Assembly: GCF_028464065.1 (NCBI RefSeq)
Contig: NZ_CP116808.1
Location: forward strand, 1,515,886 to 1,579,885
Length of the DNA stretch: 64,000 nt
Reading direction: 5' to 3'
Source of the DNA: Saprospira sp. CCB-QB6
Lineage (GTDB): Bacteria; Bacteroidota; Bacteroidia; Chitinophagales; Saprospiraceae
Under the pieces are notes generated by a model. That model searched no databases and had not been told where the DNA came from. It worked only from the letters and a program-made list of their open reading frames with translations. Shown piece after piece: positions 39,456 to 48,060 of the stretch; within the stretch, counting starts at the first letter, position 1, and each line of letters starts with the position of its first letter. The translations under genes and the position numbers were made by a program.

Positions 39456-41189
39456 ATGTCTAAAGTAGAAGAAAACGACAAACCAAAAGAGTCGCTCAAT
39501 TTTATTGAGCAAATTATTGTAGAACATAATGAGAATGGCCGTTTTGGGGGCCAGGTGCACACCCGTTTTCCCCCAGAGCCCAATGGCTATTTGCATATTG
39601 GTCACGCCAAGGCCATTTGTGTCAATTTTGGCATTGCCGAAAAATTTGGCGGCAAAACCAATCTGCGCTTCGATGATACCAATCCCGCCACCGAAAGCAC
39701 CGAGTATGTGGAAAGCATCAAGAAAGATGTGCGCTGGCTGGGCTTTGATTGGGAAGAGCGCGAATATTACGCCTCTGACTACTTTCAGACGCTTTATGAA
39801 TATGCCGTTACACTGATCCAAAAAGGCTTGGCTTATGTCGATTTTACTTCTGCCGAAGAAATGGACCGCCAAAAAAGAGCCGAGGAAACCAATGAGTATC
39901 GCAATCGCTCTATAGAAGAAAACCTAGCCGAATTTGAGAAGATGAAGGCTGGCGAATATGAAGAAGGCATCTGCGTTTTGCGGGCCAAAATTGATATGAG
40001 CCACCCCAACCGCCTCATGCGCGACCCCATTATTTATCGGGTGAAAAATATGGCCCACCACCGCACTGGCGATGCTTGGAACATTTACCCGATGTACGAT
40101 ATGGCCCATGGTCAATCGGATTCTATTGAAGGAATTACGCACTCGCTTTGCTCGCTAGAGTTTTTGCCTCATCGCGAACTCTATGAGTGGTTGACCAAAA
40201 GTCTAGGAATTCACGAGCCACAACAGCTAGAATTTTCTCGCCTTAACCTCAATTATACCATTACCTCTAAGCGCAAGCTCAAACAATTGGTAGAAGAAGG
40301 CCATGTTAATGGCTGGGATGACCCACGGATGCCCACTCTTTCGGGTATGCGCCGCCGCGGTTATCCGCCCATGGCTATCCGCAACTTTATTGAGAAAGTG
40401 GGAGTATCTAAGCGCGAGCAATCTATTGACCTCTCGCTTTTGGAATTCTGCGTGCGGGAAGAGCTCAACAAAGTGGCCACTCGCGCCCTTTGCGTTCTCG
40501 ATCCCCTCAAAGTAGTGATCGAAAATCTACCCGATGGCCATTGTGAAGATATGCAGGTAGTCGATAATCCCGAACTAGAGGATTCGCCTATGCACAGCAT
40601 GCCCTTTACCAAAGAAATCTATATTGAGCGGGGTGACTTTATGATTGATCCTCCTAAGAAGTTTTTCCGCCTCGGCCCCGGCCGCTGCGTACGCCTCAAA
40701 GGAGCTTATATTATTGAGTGTACTGGCTATGAAACCGATGCAGAAGGCCAAGTAACAGAAGTACGTTGCCGCTTTATCGAAAATAGTAAGAGTGGCGAAG
40801 ATACCAGCGGCGTAAAAGCCAAAGGAACCTTGCACTGGGTATCTATTGAGCATGCGGTCCCCGTAGAAGTTCGTCAATATGATCGTCTTTTTGCGACTGA
40901 AGCCCCTGGTAAAGCTACTGATAACTTCCTCGATGATATCAATCCTAAATCTTTGGAAATCATTGAGACCGCTTATGCAGAGCCCTTCTTGAAAGAGGCC
41001 AAACAAGGAGAAGCCTTTCAGTTTATGCGCATTGGTTATTTCACGCTAGATGCTGAAAGTCCAGCCGAAAAGCCTTGCTTTAATCAAACTTCAGCCCTAC
41101 GTGATAATTGGGGTAAGAAGAAAGAGAAAGGCGGTGGCCAACAAAAGAAAAAAGGCGGCCAGCAGAAAAACCAGAAGAAGCAAAACTAA
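39456..41189 (+). CDS. glnS: Glutaminyl-tRNA synthetase
   Basis: 577 residues. Class I synthetase charging tRNA-Gln. HIGH motif PPEPNGYLHIGHAKA (about residue 45), KMSKS-equivalent YTITSKRKLKQL (about 270), plus FDDTNPATE, YDMAHGQSDSIEGITHSLCS and the C-terminal anticodon-binding beta-barrels. Odd: after the usual end (ALRDNWGKK, about residue 550) there is a low-complexity Lys/Gln/Gly tail (KKEKGGGQQKKKGGQQKNQ), perhaps helping tRNA binding. A direct GlnRS suggests that Gln-tRNA is not made only through GatCAB. Confidence 0.96.
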   Translation: MSKVEENDKPKESLNFIEQIIVEHNENGRFGGQVHTRFPPEPNGYLHIGHAKAICVNFGIAEKFGGKTNLRFDDTNPATESTEYVESIKKDVRWLGFDWEEREYYASDYFQTLYEYAVTLIQKGLAYVDFTSAEEMDRQKRAEETNEYRNRSIEENLAEFEKMKAGEYEEGICVLRAKIDMSHPNRLMRDPIIYRVKNMAHHRTGDAWNIYPMYDMAHGQSDSIEGITHSLCSLEFLPHRELYEWLTKSLGIHEPQQLEFSRLNLNYTITSKRKLKQLVEEGHVNGWDDPRMPTLSGMRRRGYPPMAIRNFIEKVGVSKREQSIDLSLLEFCVREELNKVATRALCVLDPLKVVIENLPDGHCEDMQVVDNPELEDSPMHSMPFTKEIYIERGDFMIDPPKKFFRLGPGRCVRLKGAYIIECTGYETDAEGQVTEVRCRFIENSKSGEDTSGVKAKGTLHWVSIEHAVPVEVRQYDRLFATEAPGKATDNFLDDINPKSLEIIETAYAEPFLKEAKQGEAFQFMRIGYFTLDAESPAEKPCFNQTSALRDNWGKKKEKGGGQQKKKGGQQKNQKKQN

Positions 41190-41210
41190 TTGCTTTCGAG
41201 GATAAAAAGG

Positions 41211-41249
41211 GAGCGCCCCAACAGCCTAGGCTGTTGGGGCGCTTTTTTG
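41211..41249. terminator. Bidirectional terminator
   Basis: 15-bp perfect stem AGCGCCCCAACAGCC / GGCTGTTGGGGCGCT with a TA loop and T-run, between convergent glnS and the DUF5916 gene. Confidence 0.95.
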
Positions 41250-41256
41250 GGCCAAA

Positions 41257-43722
41257 CTAGAAGCGTTTGGCCAGCTCCTGCCCAAAGCGGGGCACATCTA
41301 AGAAGTAAAGCAACTTCACAGAAAACTGATTGAGGGGATTATCCTCTAGCATCTGCTGAAAGTTTCTGCCGTAGTTCTCTTCTACATATTCGCCTTCACT
41401 AAGAATCGCGTTTTTCCAAACTGCATTGAACTCACTACCAGGGGCAAAGCGCCAGCGGAAAATCAAATCGATATTAAAGGCATTGTAATTACGATCGTGT
41501 AAAGCATCATAAGAGCTATCGAGTAGATCTCCTGTTTTGCCCAATACATAGAAGTTGCTATAAGCCACCGAAGCCCAAAAGTGCCGAGCTCTAAAGCTCA
41601 GCGACATCAAGGGACTAAAGAGATAATTAAAAGTCAGTTGCGACTCCATGGTCTGATAACTGCGCTGCCCAAAGATGATACTTGCATCGGCCAAGCGATT
41701 GACATAACCCAGGTTCTTGTTCCGCAACGTCAGGTTTTGAGACAAGACCAAATTGGCCCGATCATTAAAGCGGTAGCGGGGACTCAGCTCCATCTCAAAA
41801 GTGTAGGCATTCTTCCAAATTGGATCTGCCGACAAAAAGGGCCGAAAAGAAATATCTCCATCTAAGGCAAATGGCTTGCGATAATCCGAAGAGAAATACC
41901 CCCGAATACGCCCCCAAACGGGTTTGTTCCAAGCCCGGCCCGTCTCTCTGGCCTCAAAGAAATCTACATAACCCAAAGGCTGAAAGGCCAGATTGAAAAA
42001 GCTATACAAAAAGTTTTTATCCGTGGCGGAAACCTCGGCCTCCATCTCTATTCGACTGAAGTTATAGGGCTTATACAGTTGTTCCATATAAGTGCTAAAA
42101 CTGTAGTGCATATAATTATAGCGCCCAAAAGGCTTGAAGATATAGTAATCTAGATTGGCCGTGCTCCGCAGGTAGTTGGGCCGCCCAATATACCCCAGAT
42201 CGTTAATATTATACTGATCGCTATAAACTGTTTGATTGACTGACCAGCGCCATTGGCCCTGTATCTTCCCAAAGTTCAAATAGGCCTTAAATCCATCTTC
42301 TATCTCTTCCGTATAAAGTGCTGCATCCAAATAACGGCGACTATAAGCTCCCGAACCCGACAATAAATAACGATTCTTTTTGTCCGTCAATCGAAATTCT
42401 GTCCCCCAAGCCATAGCATCCGTAAAACCGCCCGAACGCAAAACCGAACTTTGCACAAAACTAATGTAGGAGTTGTTCCGCAACTGCTGATCAACCACCA
42501 AGAGGTTGTAGTTGCTCAAACTTTCGGTCTCTAGGTTTCGCTGCTCCCCTTTTTCAGTTTCTATTTTGGCATAAGCTGGCGCCGTTACTGCATTAAATAC
42601 CCCAACCCCTAGACCGCTTTTGGTTCGGCCCGAAAACTTGAGGGCATTGATCAATTGACTGCGCTCTGGATTGCTCACTAAGGTTTCTGTACTATCCAAT
42701 TGACTACTGGCCCAAGCCGAACGGCTCGGACTACTCCCTACCCGACGAGAATAAAATAAATCCGCCCGCCCAAATAACTCGGTCCCTTCCGTAAAAAAGG
42801 GCCGACGCTCGGTATAGTAGATTTCAAAAGGCGTCAAATTGAATTGAAGGTTGTCCGATTGCACATCCCCAAAATCGGGAATCAAAGCTACATCTAAGGT
42901 AAAGCTCTCATTGATGCCATACTTTAAATCCGCTCCCGCAGAAGCCCGAAAATTAGGAGCGGCCCCATTCTCTAAGGTCAAATAACTAGCCGCATAAGGG
43001 GTTAAGGACAAACGCAAGGGCGGATTGATCCCCTCCAAACCATACAATAAGCCAAATTGCTGCACCTCCCCATCTATTTCGGGGTCTAGGGCCGACCAAT
43101 ACGCACTTTCTCTGTATCTCCGAATGTATCGCTCGAAGTTGATGCCCCAAAGCTGCTGCTCCTGCGGCGCAAAACGCAACTGAGAATAGGGAATCTCTAT
43201 CTCTACACTCCAACCATCTTCCAAAATCTGATGGCCCGAACGCCAAGCCGCATCCCAAAGCTGATCCCCATCACTGGCATCTTCTCGCACCCCCGAAGCA
43301 CTGACCGTAAAATGAAAGGCGTTTTGCTGCCTAAACATCCCATCAATGTAAACGGTAAAATAATCCGCATTAGAACCCGATACCTCATCCCGAACTGCCA
43401 ATTGCTGCAAAATGCTATCTGGCGCAGGATCATACATATAAGCCCCCACATAAATAGCCGAAGGCCCATAAATTACCCGCACTTCGGTCCGAAAAGAACC
43501 AGGCGTATTGGGCGCAGGCTCATATTCCGTAAATCCCTCGGCAATAGGCGCCCCCTGCCAAGCCGCCTCATCCAAGCGGCCATCAATTTTTAACTTGCCC
43601 TCCCCCAATGCTATGGCCCGCAAGCCCTTTTTGTTGGGATAGGCCGCCATGCCCACGGGCTGAGCACCCAATGCCAAAACAGTACATAAGTAAAAGAAAA
43701 TCAATAGATAAAATTGCTGCAT
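41257..43722 (-). CDS. DUF5916 outer-membrane protein with CBM9-like N-terminal domain
   Basis: 821 residues from ATG 43722 (MQQFYLLIFFYLCTVLALGA, signal peptide). Residues about 35-230 form a CBM9-like domain (LKIDGRLDEAAWQGAPIAEG, ADYFTVYIDGMFRQQNAFHF, GWSVEIEIPYSQLRFAPQEQ). The rest is DUF5916, predicted to be a beta-barrel (RPFFTEGTELFGRADLFYSR, many aromatic strands, ending FSVKLLYFLDVPRF). Family members are outer-membrane proteins often linked to carbohydrate use; the substrate is unknown. A perfect promoter at 43758-43789 sets transcription near 43752 and so rules out the longer frame from 43812. Confidence 0.87.
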   Translation of the reverse strand: MQQFYLLIFFYLCTVLALGAQPVGMAAYPNKKGLRAIALGEGKLKIDGRLDEAAWQGAPIAEGFTEYEPAPNTPGSFRTEVRVIYGPSAIYVGAYMYDPAPDSILQQLAVRDEVSGSNADYFTVYIDGMFRQQNAFHFTVSASGVREDASDGDQLWDAAWRSGHQILEDGWSVEIEIPYSQLRFAPQEQQLWGINFERYIRRYRESAYWSALDPEIDGEVQQFGLLYGLEGINPPLRLSLTPYAASYLTLENGAAPNFRASAGADLKYGINESFTLDVALIPDFGDVQSDNLQFNLTPFEIYYTERRPFFTEGTELFGRADLFYSRRVGSSPSRSAWASSQLDSTETLVSNPERSQLINALKFSGRTKSGLGVGVFNAVTAPAYAKIETEKGEQRNLETESLSNYNLLVVDQQLRNNSYISFVQSSVLRSGGFTDAMAWGTEFRLTDKKNRYLLSGSGAYSRRYLDAALYTEEIEDGFKAYLNFGKIQGQWRWSVNQTVYSDQYNINDLGYIGRPNYLRSTANLDYYIFKPFGRYNYMHYSFSTYMEQLYKPYNFSRIEMEAEVSATDKNFLYSFFNLAFQPLGYVDFFEARETGRAWNKPVWGRIRGYFSSDYRKPFALDGDISFRPFLSADPIWKNAYTFEMELSPRYRFNDRANLVLSQNLTLRNKNLGYVNRLADASIIFGQRSYQTMESQLTFNYLFSPLMSLSFRARHFWASVAYSNFYVLGKTGDLLDSSYDALHDRNYNAFNIDLIFRWRFAPGSEFNAVWKNAILSEGEYVEENYGRNFQQMLEDNPLNQFSVKLLYFLDVPRFGQELAKRF

Positions 43723-43757
43723 AATCTGTTGTTGTGGAGGTTTAAAATTGGTAGCTA

Positions 43758-43789
43758 CAAATTTAGGCGCTAAAGCAATAGCCATCAAA
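43758..43789 (-). promoter_or_regulatory. Bacteroidota-type promoter of the DUF5916 gene
   Basis: Minus strand: TTTG (43786-43789), 20 nt, TAAATTTG (43758-43765). Full consensus; predicted start about 43752, 30 nt before the ATG at 43722. Confidence 0.75.
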
Positions 43790-43831
43790 CTTTTACTATT
43801 AGCCTCCTGCAAATTTCGACTAAGTTTTTTT

Positions 43832-43970
43832 GGGGCCTCCGCTGCGGCTTCGCCTTGCGGCGCTACGCTTCAGGGCTCGCTGCTCGCTCGGCCCTGCGGC
43901 CTGACGGCCTTGGTCTGCGGCTTCGCCGCCCCCTTTCGCATCGCTAGGCCTGCGGCCCTTCGGGCCTGCT
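43832..43970 (+). repeat. GC-rich modular repeat, copy 16
   Basis: T7-GGGGCCTCCGC, hairpin GCGGCTTCGCCTTGCGGCGC, GCTCGGCCCT, hairpin GGCCTGACGGCC, GGTCTG, hairpin GCGGCTTCGCCGC, CGCATCGCTAGGCC, closing GCGGCCCTTCGGGCC. Paired with inverted copy 17, it brackets the 41-bp array. Confidence 0.85.
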
Positions 43971-43981
43971 ACATGGGTCTA

Positions 43982-44035
43982 GCATGGCCTCCCTTCTTGC
44001 TGTGGGTTTTAACCCACAGGTCTATATGATAGAAT
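43982..44035 (-). repeat. GGTTTTAACC palindrome element
   Basis: CTGTGGGTTTTAACCCACAG (44000-44019) flanked by GGCCTCCCTTCTTG and GTCTATAT. The inverse of this whole module recurs at 61845-61890 with almost no change. Confidence 0.8.
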
Positions 44036-44156
44036 TTTTGCCCCTAGGGCTAAGAATAAAAACTAAAAAATACAACCGTCTCCAATATTTCGCTGCTAAG
44101 CGAGCCAAGCTAATTCGTAGTAGGGGCGGTCCAGAAAAAAAAGATAGGGCCTTAGA

Positions 44157-44645
44157 CAGCTCCCCCTAGCTAAATGTAATGATGCAGACGCCTTGGGGGA
44201 ATCCCCCTAGCTAAATGTATCGATGCAGACGCCTTGGGGGAATCCCCCTAGCTAAATGTATTGATGCAGACGGCTGTGGCGCAACGCCACAGCTAAATGT
44301 AAGGATGCAGATGGCTGTGGCGCAACGCCACAGTTAAATGTAAGGATGCAGATGGCTGTGGCGCAACGCCACAGTTAAATGTAAGGATGCAGACGGCTGT
44401 GGCGCAACGCCACAGTTAAATGTAAGGATGCAGATGGCTGTGGCGCAACGCCACAGCTAAATGTAAGGATGCAGATGGCTGTGGCGCAACGCCACAGCTA
44501 AATGTAAGGATGCAGACGGCTGTGGCGCAACGCCACAGTTAAATGTAATGATGCAGATGCCTCTGGCGCAACGCCACAGCTAAATGTAAGGATGCAGACG
44601 GCTGTGGCACAACGCCACAGCTAAATGTATTGATGCAGATTAGCT
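44157..44645 (+). repeat. Tandem array of 12 units, exact 41-bp period, each with a hairpin
   Basis: TAAATGTA begins at 44171, 44212, 44253, 44294, 44335, 44376, 44417, 44458, 44499, 44540, 44581 and 44622: always 41 bp. Each unit has a linker TAAATGTAaGGATGCAGAc and a hairpin. In the first units the hairpin is GGGGGAATCCCCC; in most later ones it is GCTGTGGCGCAACGCCACAGC. Arms change together, so pairing is kept. There are no unique spacers, so not CRISPR. No frame persists because 41 is not a multiple of 3. Confidence 0.93.
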
Positions 44646-44709
44646 CTGGGGGTTTTCCAGTAGCTAGGCGGCTGCAAACAGTTGTTTAGGGCAAGGGAAA
44701 AAGATGAGC

Positions 44710-44831
44710 GGCCCAGCGCTGCGGAGGGGTGGCGCGCAGCGCCAGACCAAGGCGGCAAAGCCGCCGCAGGGCCGAACAGCCCTGTGAGCCCCGCAGCATA
44801 GCGGCGGCCAGCAAGCTGGCCGCGGGCCCCA
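44710..44831 (-). repeat. GC-rich modular repeat, copy 17
   Basis: Reverse-oriented: GGCCCAGCGCTGCGG, hairpin GGCGCGCAGCGCC, CAGACC, GGCGGCAAAGCCGCC, AGGGCCGAAC, GCAGCATAGCGGCGG, hairpin GGCCAGCAAGCTGGCC, GGGCCCC. It abuts the terminator at 44838. Confidence 0.85.
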
Positions 44832-44837
44832 AAACAA

Positions 44838-44874
44838 AAAAAGGTAGTCAGCAAAAATGCTCACTACCTTTCTA
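44838..44874 (-). terminator. Terminator of the alpha/beta hydrolase gene
   Basis: AAAGGTAGT / ACTACCTTT stem with an inner AGCA/TGCT pairing, minus strand followed by TTTTTTTGTTTT. Confidence 0.85.
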
Positions 44875-44892
44875 TAAAATTATCCTTTTGGG

Positions 44893-45912
44893 CTATTCGG
44901 AGACCGCTTTAAGCTGCATCTCCTCCTCTAAAAAGGCGATGGCAGCGGCCTGCACCTCCTCCCAAGCCTTAGAGGTCCAAGGCGAGCAAATGACATGCGC
45001 CCCCGCCTCTGGGAAAGCCTGTTTGCGCTTGGTTTTGCTGCCTAGCTGCTCATACATTTCGAGCATTTTGGCCACAGAAACCGTGGGATCTTGTTCCTCT
45101 TCATTCTTATAATAATAGCCGAGGAAAAAGGGTTGCTTCACTTGTTCGAAGAGTTCGGGCTTCATGCAATTCTCAATCAATAATTGCAGTTGAATCACGC
45201 CCTCAATGCGGTACTTGCTGCTCCAATACTTGTCAATACTATCGTTTTCGGGGACCCAGCTGCGGTAATCGCCGCCAAAGACCATTCGGGCCAACTCCAA
45301 GCCCCATGGACCCGTTAATAATTTGGCGTTGGGGTCGGCCACTTGGATATTGGGCGAAAAGGCCAGATGTCCAGCAATAGCCGTATCTGCAGCAGAGAGG
45401 TAAAGGCCCAAACTACCGCCCGTAGAGCAGCTAATCAGGATCACTTTTTCGCCTAATTCTCGGCCAATAGCCAAGGCCTCTTTAGCCGATTGGATATAGC
45501 TTTCTACCGTCAAATCGGCAAAGGCGTCTACATCCTTTCGGCCATGTTGCGAAAGCCTAGGCAGATACAAATTGGCCCCATAGCGCTTGGCCAATTGCTC
45601 ATGAATCGGCCAGCCCTCCATAGGCGAAGCCGAAAAGCCATGCAAATAGACAAAGGCATAAGGCGTCTTTTGCTTGAGGCTATCATTGGCCCAAATTACT
45701 CGGCTTTGGTTGCCCGTTTTTACATCGGTATCGCGGCCATCATAGGCGGCCACCTGCGCCTCCAAAGCGGCGGCAGAGGCATAAGGACTGTGATAAATCG
45801 GTAAGTTATCGGGAATATTTTCCGCCTTAGGCGTTGGCCCCAAAACATAAGTTACCGTCCCCACCGAAATCAATATGAATACAACAGCTACCACCCACTT
45901 TAGTATGCGCAT
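44893..45912 (-). CDS. Membrane-anchored alpha/beta hydrolase
   Basis: 339 residues. One N-terminal membrane span (ILKWVVAVVFILISVGTVTY), the rest outside the cytosol. Alpha/beta hydrolase fold: oxyanion strand FVYLHGFSASPMEGWPIHEQ, nucleophile elbow ISCSTGGSLGLYLSA (Ser in CSTGG; the usual first Gly is Ser) and a C-terminal His in PEAGAHVIC. Resembles serine-esterase or lysophospholipase-like enzymes. Substrate unknown. The MoxR gene lies 4 bp upstream on the same strand, so the two are probably co-transcribed. Confidence 0.82.
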   Translation of the reverse strand: MRILKWVVAVVFILISVGTVTYVLGPTPKAENIPDNLPIYHSPYASAAALEAQVAAYDGRDTDVKTGNQSRVIWANDSLKQKTPYAFVYLHGFSASPMEGWPIHEQLAKRYGANLYLPRLSQHGRKDVDAFADLTVESYIQSAKEALAIGRELGEKVILISCSTGGSLGLYLSAADTAIAGHLAFSPNIQVADPNAKLLTGPWGLELARMVFGGDYRSWVPENDSIDKYWSSKYRIEGVIQLQLLIENCMKPELFEQVKQPFFLGYYYKNEEEQDPTVSVAKMLEMYEQLGSKTKRKQAFPEAGAHVICSPWTSKAWEEVQAAAIAFLEEEMQLKAVSE

Positions 45913-45916
45913 AGTT

Positions 45917-46879
45917 CTAAAATAAGCTTTGAATAATCTGCTCGATCGTGATGCCTTCGGCCTCCGCCTTATAGTTGCGGACCACCCGGTGGCGCAAGAT
46001 GTAAGGCGCTACGGCCTGCACATCAGATTTATCGGGAGAGTATTTGCCATTGATGGCTGCATGGCATTTGGCGCCAAGCACCAAAAACTGCGAGGCCCTT
46101 GGTCCAGCTCCCCAAGAGATATAATTATTGACTTTATCGGTAGCCATAGCCGTACCTGGGCGGGTTTTATTGGTCAAGCCCACGGCATATTCCAGCACAT
46201 TATCAGCAATATGGATTTTGCGAATCAGTTGTTGGAAAAAGACGATTTGCTCGGCAGAAACCACTCCGTTCAGCTCTACTTTATGGCCTGAGGTTGTGTT
46301 TTTCACAATCTGCACCTCTTGTTCATAGGTGGGATAATCCAGCACGATATTAAACATAAAGCGGTCGAGCTGGGCCTCGGGCAAGGGATAAGTTCCCTCC
46401 TGCTCGATGGGGTTTTGGGTAGCCAAAACCAAAAAGGGTTTGGGCAATTTATAGCTCACACCACCCACCGTTACCGAGCGTTCTTGCATAGCTTCCAGCA
46501 AGGCGGCCTGCGTTTTGGGCGGGGTCCGGTTAATCTCATCTGCCAGCAAAATATTGGTAAAAAGTGGCCCTTTAGAGAAAGTAAAATTGCGGTGTTCGTC
46601 CATAATTTCGGCCCCAGTAATATCCGAGGGCATCAAATCGGGCGTAAACTGAATGCGGTTAAACTGCAGGTCCAAAACCTTAGAAATAGTATTGACCAAA
46701 AGGGTTTTGGCGAGGCCGGGCACCCCAACGAGCAGGCTGTGTCCATCGCAAAAGAGCGAAATCAAGACCGATTTGACCACTTCATCTTGGCCCACGATCA
46801 CTTTTCCAATTTCTTGACTCAAATCTCGGTAAGCCTGGGCCAATGCGTCCAGGGCTTCTACATCATCCTTATAATTCAT
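45917..46879 (-). CDS. MoxR-family AAA+ ATPase
   Basis: 320 residues. Walker A GVPGLAKTLLVN (about residue 46), Walker B LLADEINRTPPKTQAALLEA, MQERSVTVGGVSYKLPKPFL, sensor LATQNPIEQEGTYPLPEAQL, DRFMFNIVLDYPTYEQEVQI and lid segment SWGAGPRASQFLVLGAKCHA. MoxR proteins act as chaperones that assemble or activate other complexes, usually with DUF58/VWA partners; none are seen here. The following gene is the membrane hydrolase. Confidence 0.94.
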   Translation of the reverse strand: MNYKDDVEALDALAQAYRDLSQEIGKVIVGQDEVVKSVLISLFCDGHSLLVGVPGLAKTLLVNTISKVLDLQFNRIQFTPDLMPSDITGAEIMDEHRNFTFSKGPLFTNILLADEINRTPPKTQAALLEAMQERSVTVGGVSYKLPKPFLVLATQNPIEQEGTYPLPEAQLDRFMFNIVLDYPTYEQEVQIVKNTTSGHKVELNGVVSAEQIVFFQQLIRKIHIADNVLEYAVGLTNKTRPGTAMATDKVNNYISWGAGPRASQFLVLGAKCHAAINGKYSPDKSDVQAVAPYILRHRVVRNYKAEAEGITIEQIIQSLF

Positions 46880-46910
46880 AGTTCTATTTTAGCGTTCTTT
46901 TTTTTGTTTT

Positions 46911-47133
46911 GGGGCTGCCCCTCCCGTTAGGTTAAAACCCAGCGCAAAGCGATATCGCTTTGCGAAGCTAGACAAAATGAGGGTTAAAACCCTCCTAAAT
47001 TATCGGTCGGGTCGGGCTGTGTCAGGGCTCGCAGGTCTGCTCGGCCCTGCGCAAAATTCGCTTTGCTCATTTTGCTGGGTCTGCGGCTTTGCCGCCCCCT
47101 TTTCCATCCCTCAGCCGGCTCGCTGCGCTCGCC
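46911..47133 (+). repeat. GC-rich modular repeat, copy 18, with nested palindrome element
   Basis: T-run-GGGGCTGCCCC, then a GGTTAAAACC insertion (46930-47003) like that in copy 2, then GGGTCGGGCTGTGTC, GCTCGGCCCT, hairpin GCAAAAT...ATTTTGC, GGTCTG, hairpin GCGGCTTTGCCGC, CATCCCTCAGCC. Confidence 0.85.
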
Positions 47134-47176
47134 TCTAGCTGTATAATTTGGACCATCAAGATACTAACTTCTTTGG

Positions 47177-47983
47177 CTAAGCCTTAAAATGCTTTTGTAT
47201 TTTGCTTAAAAGGACCTTTTGTAGTCCTTTTTGGCCGGCCAAAATTTCTCGCCCAAAAAGATAATCATTTTGGCCAGAAAAGTCGCAAACAAAGCCGCCA
47301 GCTTCTTGGACCAAAAATGCGCCTGCGGCTACATCCCAGGGCGCTAAGCTATATTCATAAAATCCTCCGAAGCGACCAGCGGCCGTATAGGCCAAATCCA
47401 AAGCGGCTGAGCCGCAGCGGCGCAGGCCTCGGCAGGCGGGCATTAGCTCGCCCAAAAGGGCCAAATAGGCCTTTGTTTGCTCAAAATCGTAATAGGGGAA
47501 GCCCGTAGCTAGTAAACTGTCGCTCAGGGCGGCTGGTTTTTGGTCAAGCTGTAAGGGCTGTTCATTTAGGTAGGCCCCCTGCCCTTCAATGGCCCAGAAC
47601 AATTCCTTTCGGTTAGGTTCATAGACCATTCCCAGAACTGTTTTCTCTTCATATTGCAGGGCAATACTGATCGAGAAAAAGGGAAGTTGGTGCAAATAGT
47701 TAGTGGTTCCATCTAGAGGGTCAATAATCCAGCGCCAGGGGCTATCGCTTTGTTTTTGGCCCGTTTCCTCGGCAATAAAATTTGCTTGAGGAAGTAAGGA
47801 TTGGGCCAAGTTAATAATGCGATTTTCCACCTCTTGGTCGACATAACTAACCAAGCTATTGAGATCTTTGGTCAGTACATCCTTAGCTTGGACCTTTTGG
47901 ATTTCGCTCAGCATAAACTGGCCCCATTGGGGCAGGGCCGTTTTTAGGGCCGCGGCAATTTGGTTCAATTCCATTTTATTCAT
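47177..47983 (-). CDS. Inositol monophosphatase-family phosphatase
   Basis: 268 residues. Mg-dependent sugar-phosphate phosphatase fold. Metal-site motifs: FIAEETG (Glu), WRWIIDPLDGTTNYLHQLPF (DPLDGT) and YSLAPWDVAAGAFLVQEAGG (Asp). Could act on inositol phosphate, PAP or fructose bisphosphate; the family cannot be refined by eye, though the length and motif spelling fit SuhB-like enzymes. Start at 47983 or the in-frame ATG at 47974. Single gene. Confidence 0.92.
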   Translation of the reverse strand: MNKMELNQIAAALKTALPQWGQFMLSEIQKVQAKDVLTKDLNSLVSYVDQEVENRIINLAQSLLPQANFIAEETGQKQSDSPWRWIIDPLDGTTNYLHQLPFFSISIALQYEEKTVLGMVYEPNRKELFWAIEGQGAYLNEQPLQLDQKPAALSDSLLATGFPYYDFEQTKAYLALLGELMPACRGLRRCGSAALDLAYTAAGRFGGFYEYSLAPWDVAAGAFLVQEAGGFVCDFSGQNDYLFGREILAGQKGLQKVLLSKIQKHFKA

Positions 47984-48009
47984 GACTTAAAGAAAAACTT
48001 TTTCGGCAT

Positions 48010-48036
48010 AAAAAAAGAGGGCCTTGGCCCTCTTAT
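48010..48036 (-). terminator. Terminator for serS transcription
   Basis: AAGAGGGCC / GGCCCTCTT stem with a TT loop, minus strand followed by TTTTTTTATG. It lies beyond GC-rich copy 19. Confidence 0.8.
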
Positions 48037-48060
48037 TATTTTCTTAGCGATTTGCGGTTT

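Noticed and set aside
44157-44645. CRISPR array
   Set aside because: The unit is repeated over its full 41 bp; no variable spacers separate conserved repeats, and no cas genes are nearby.
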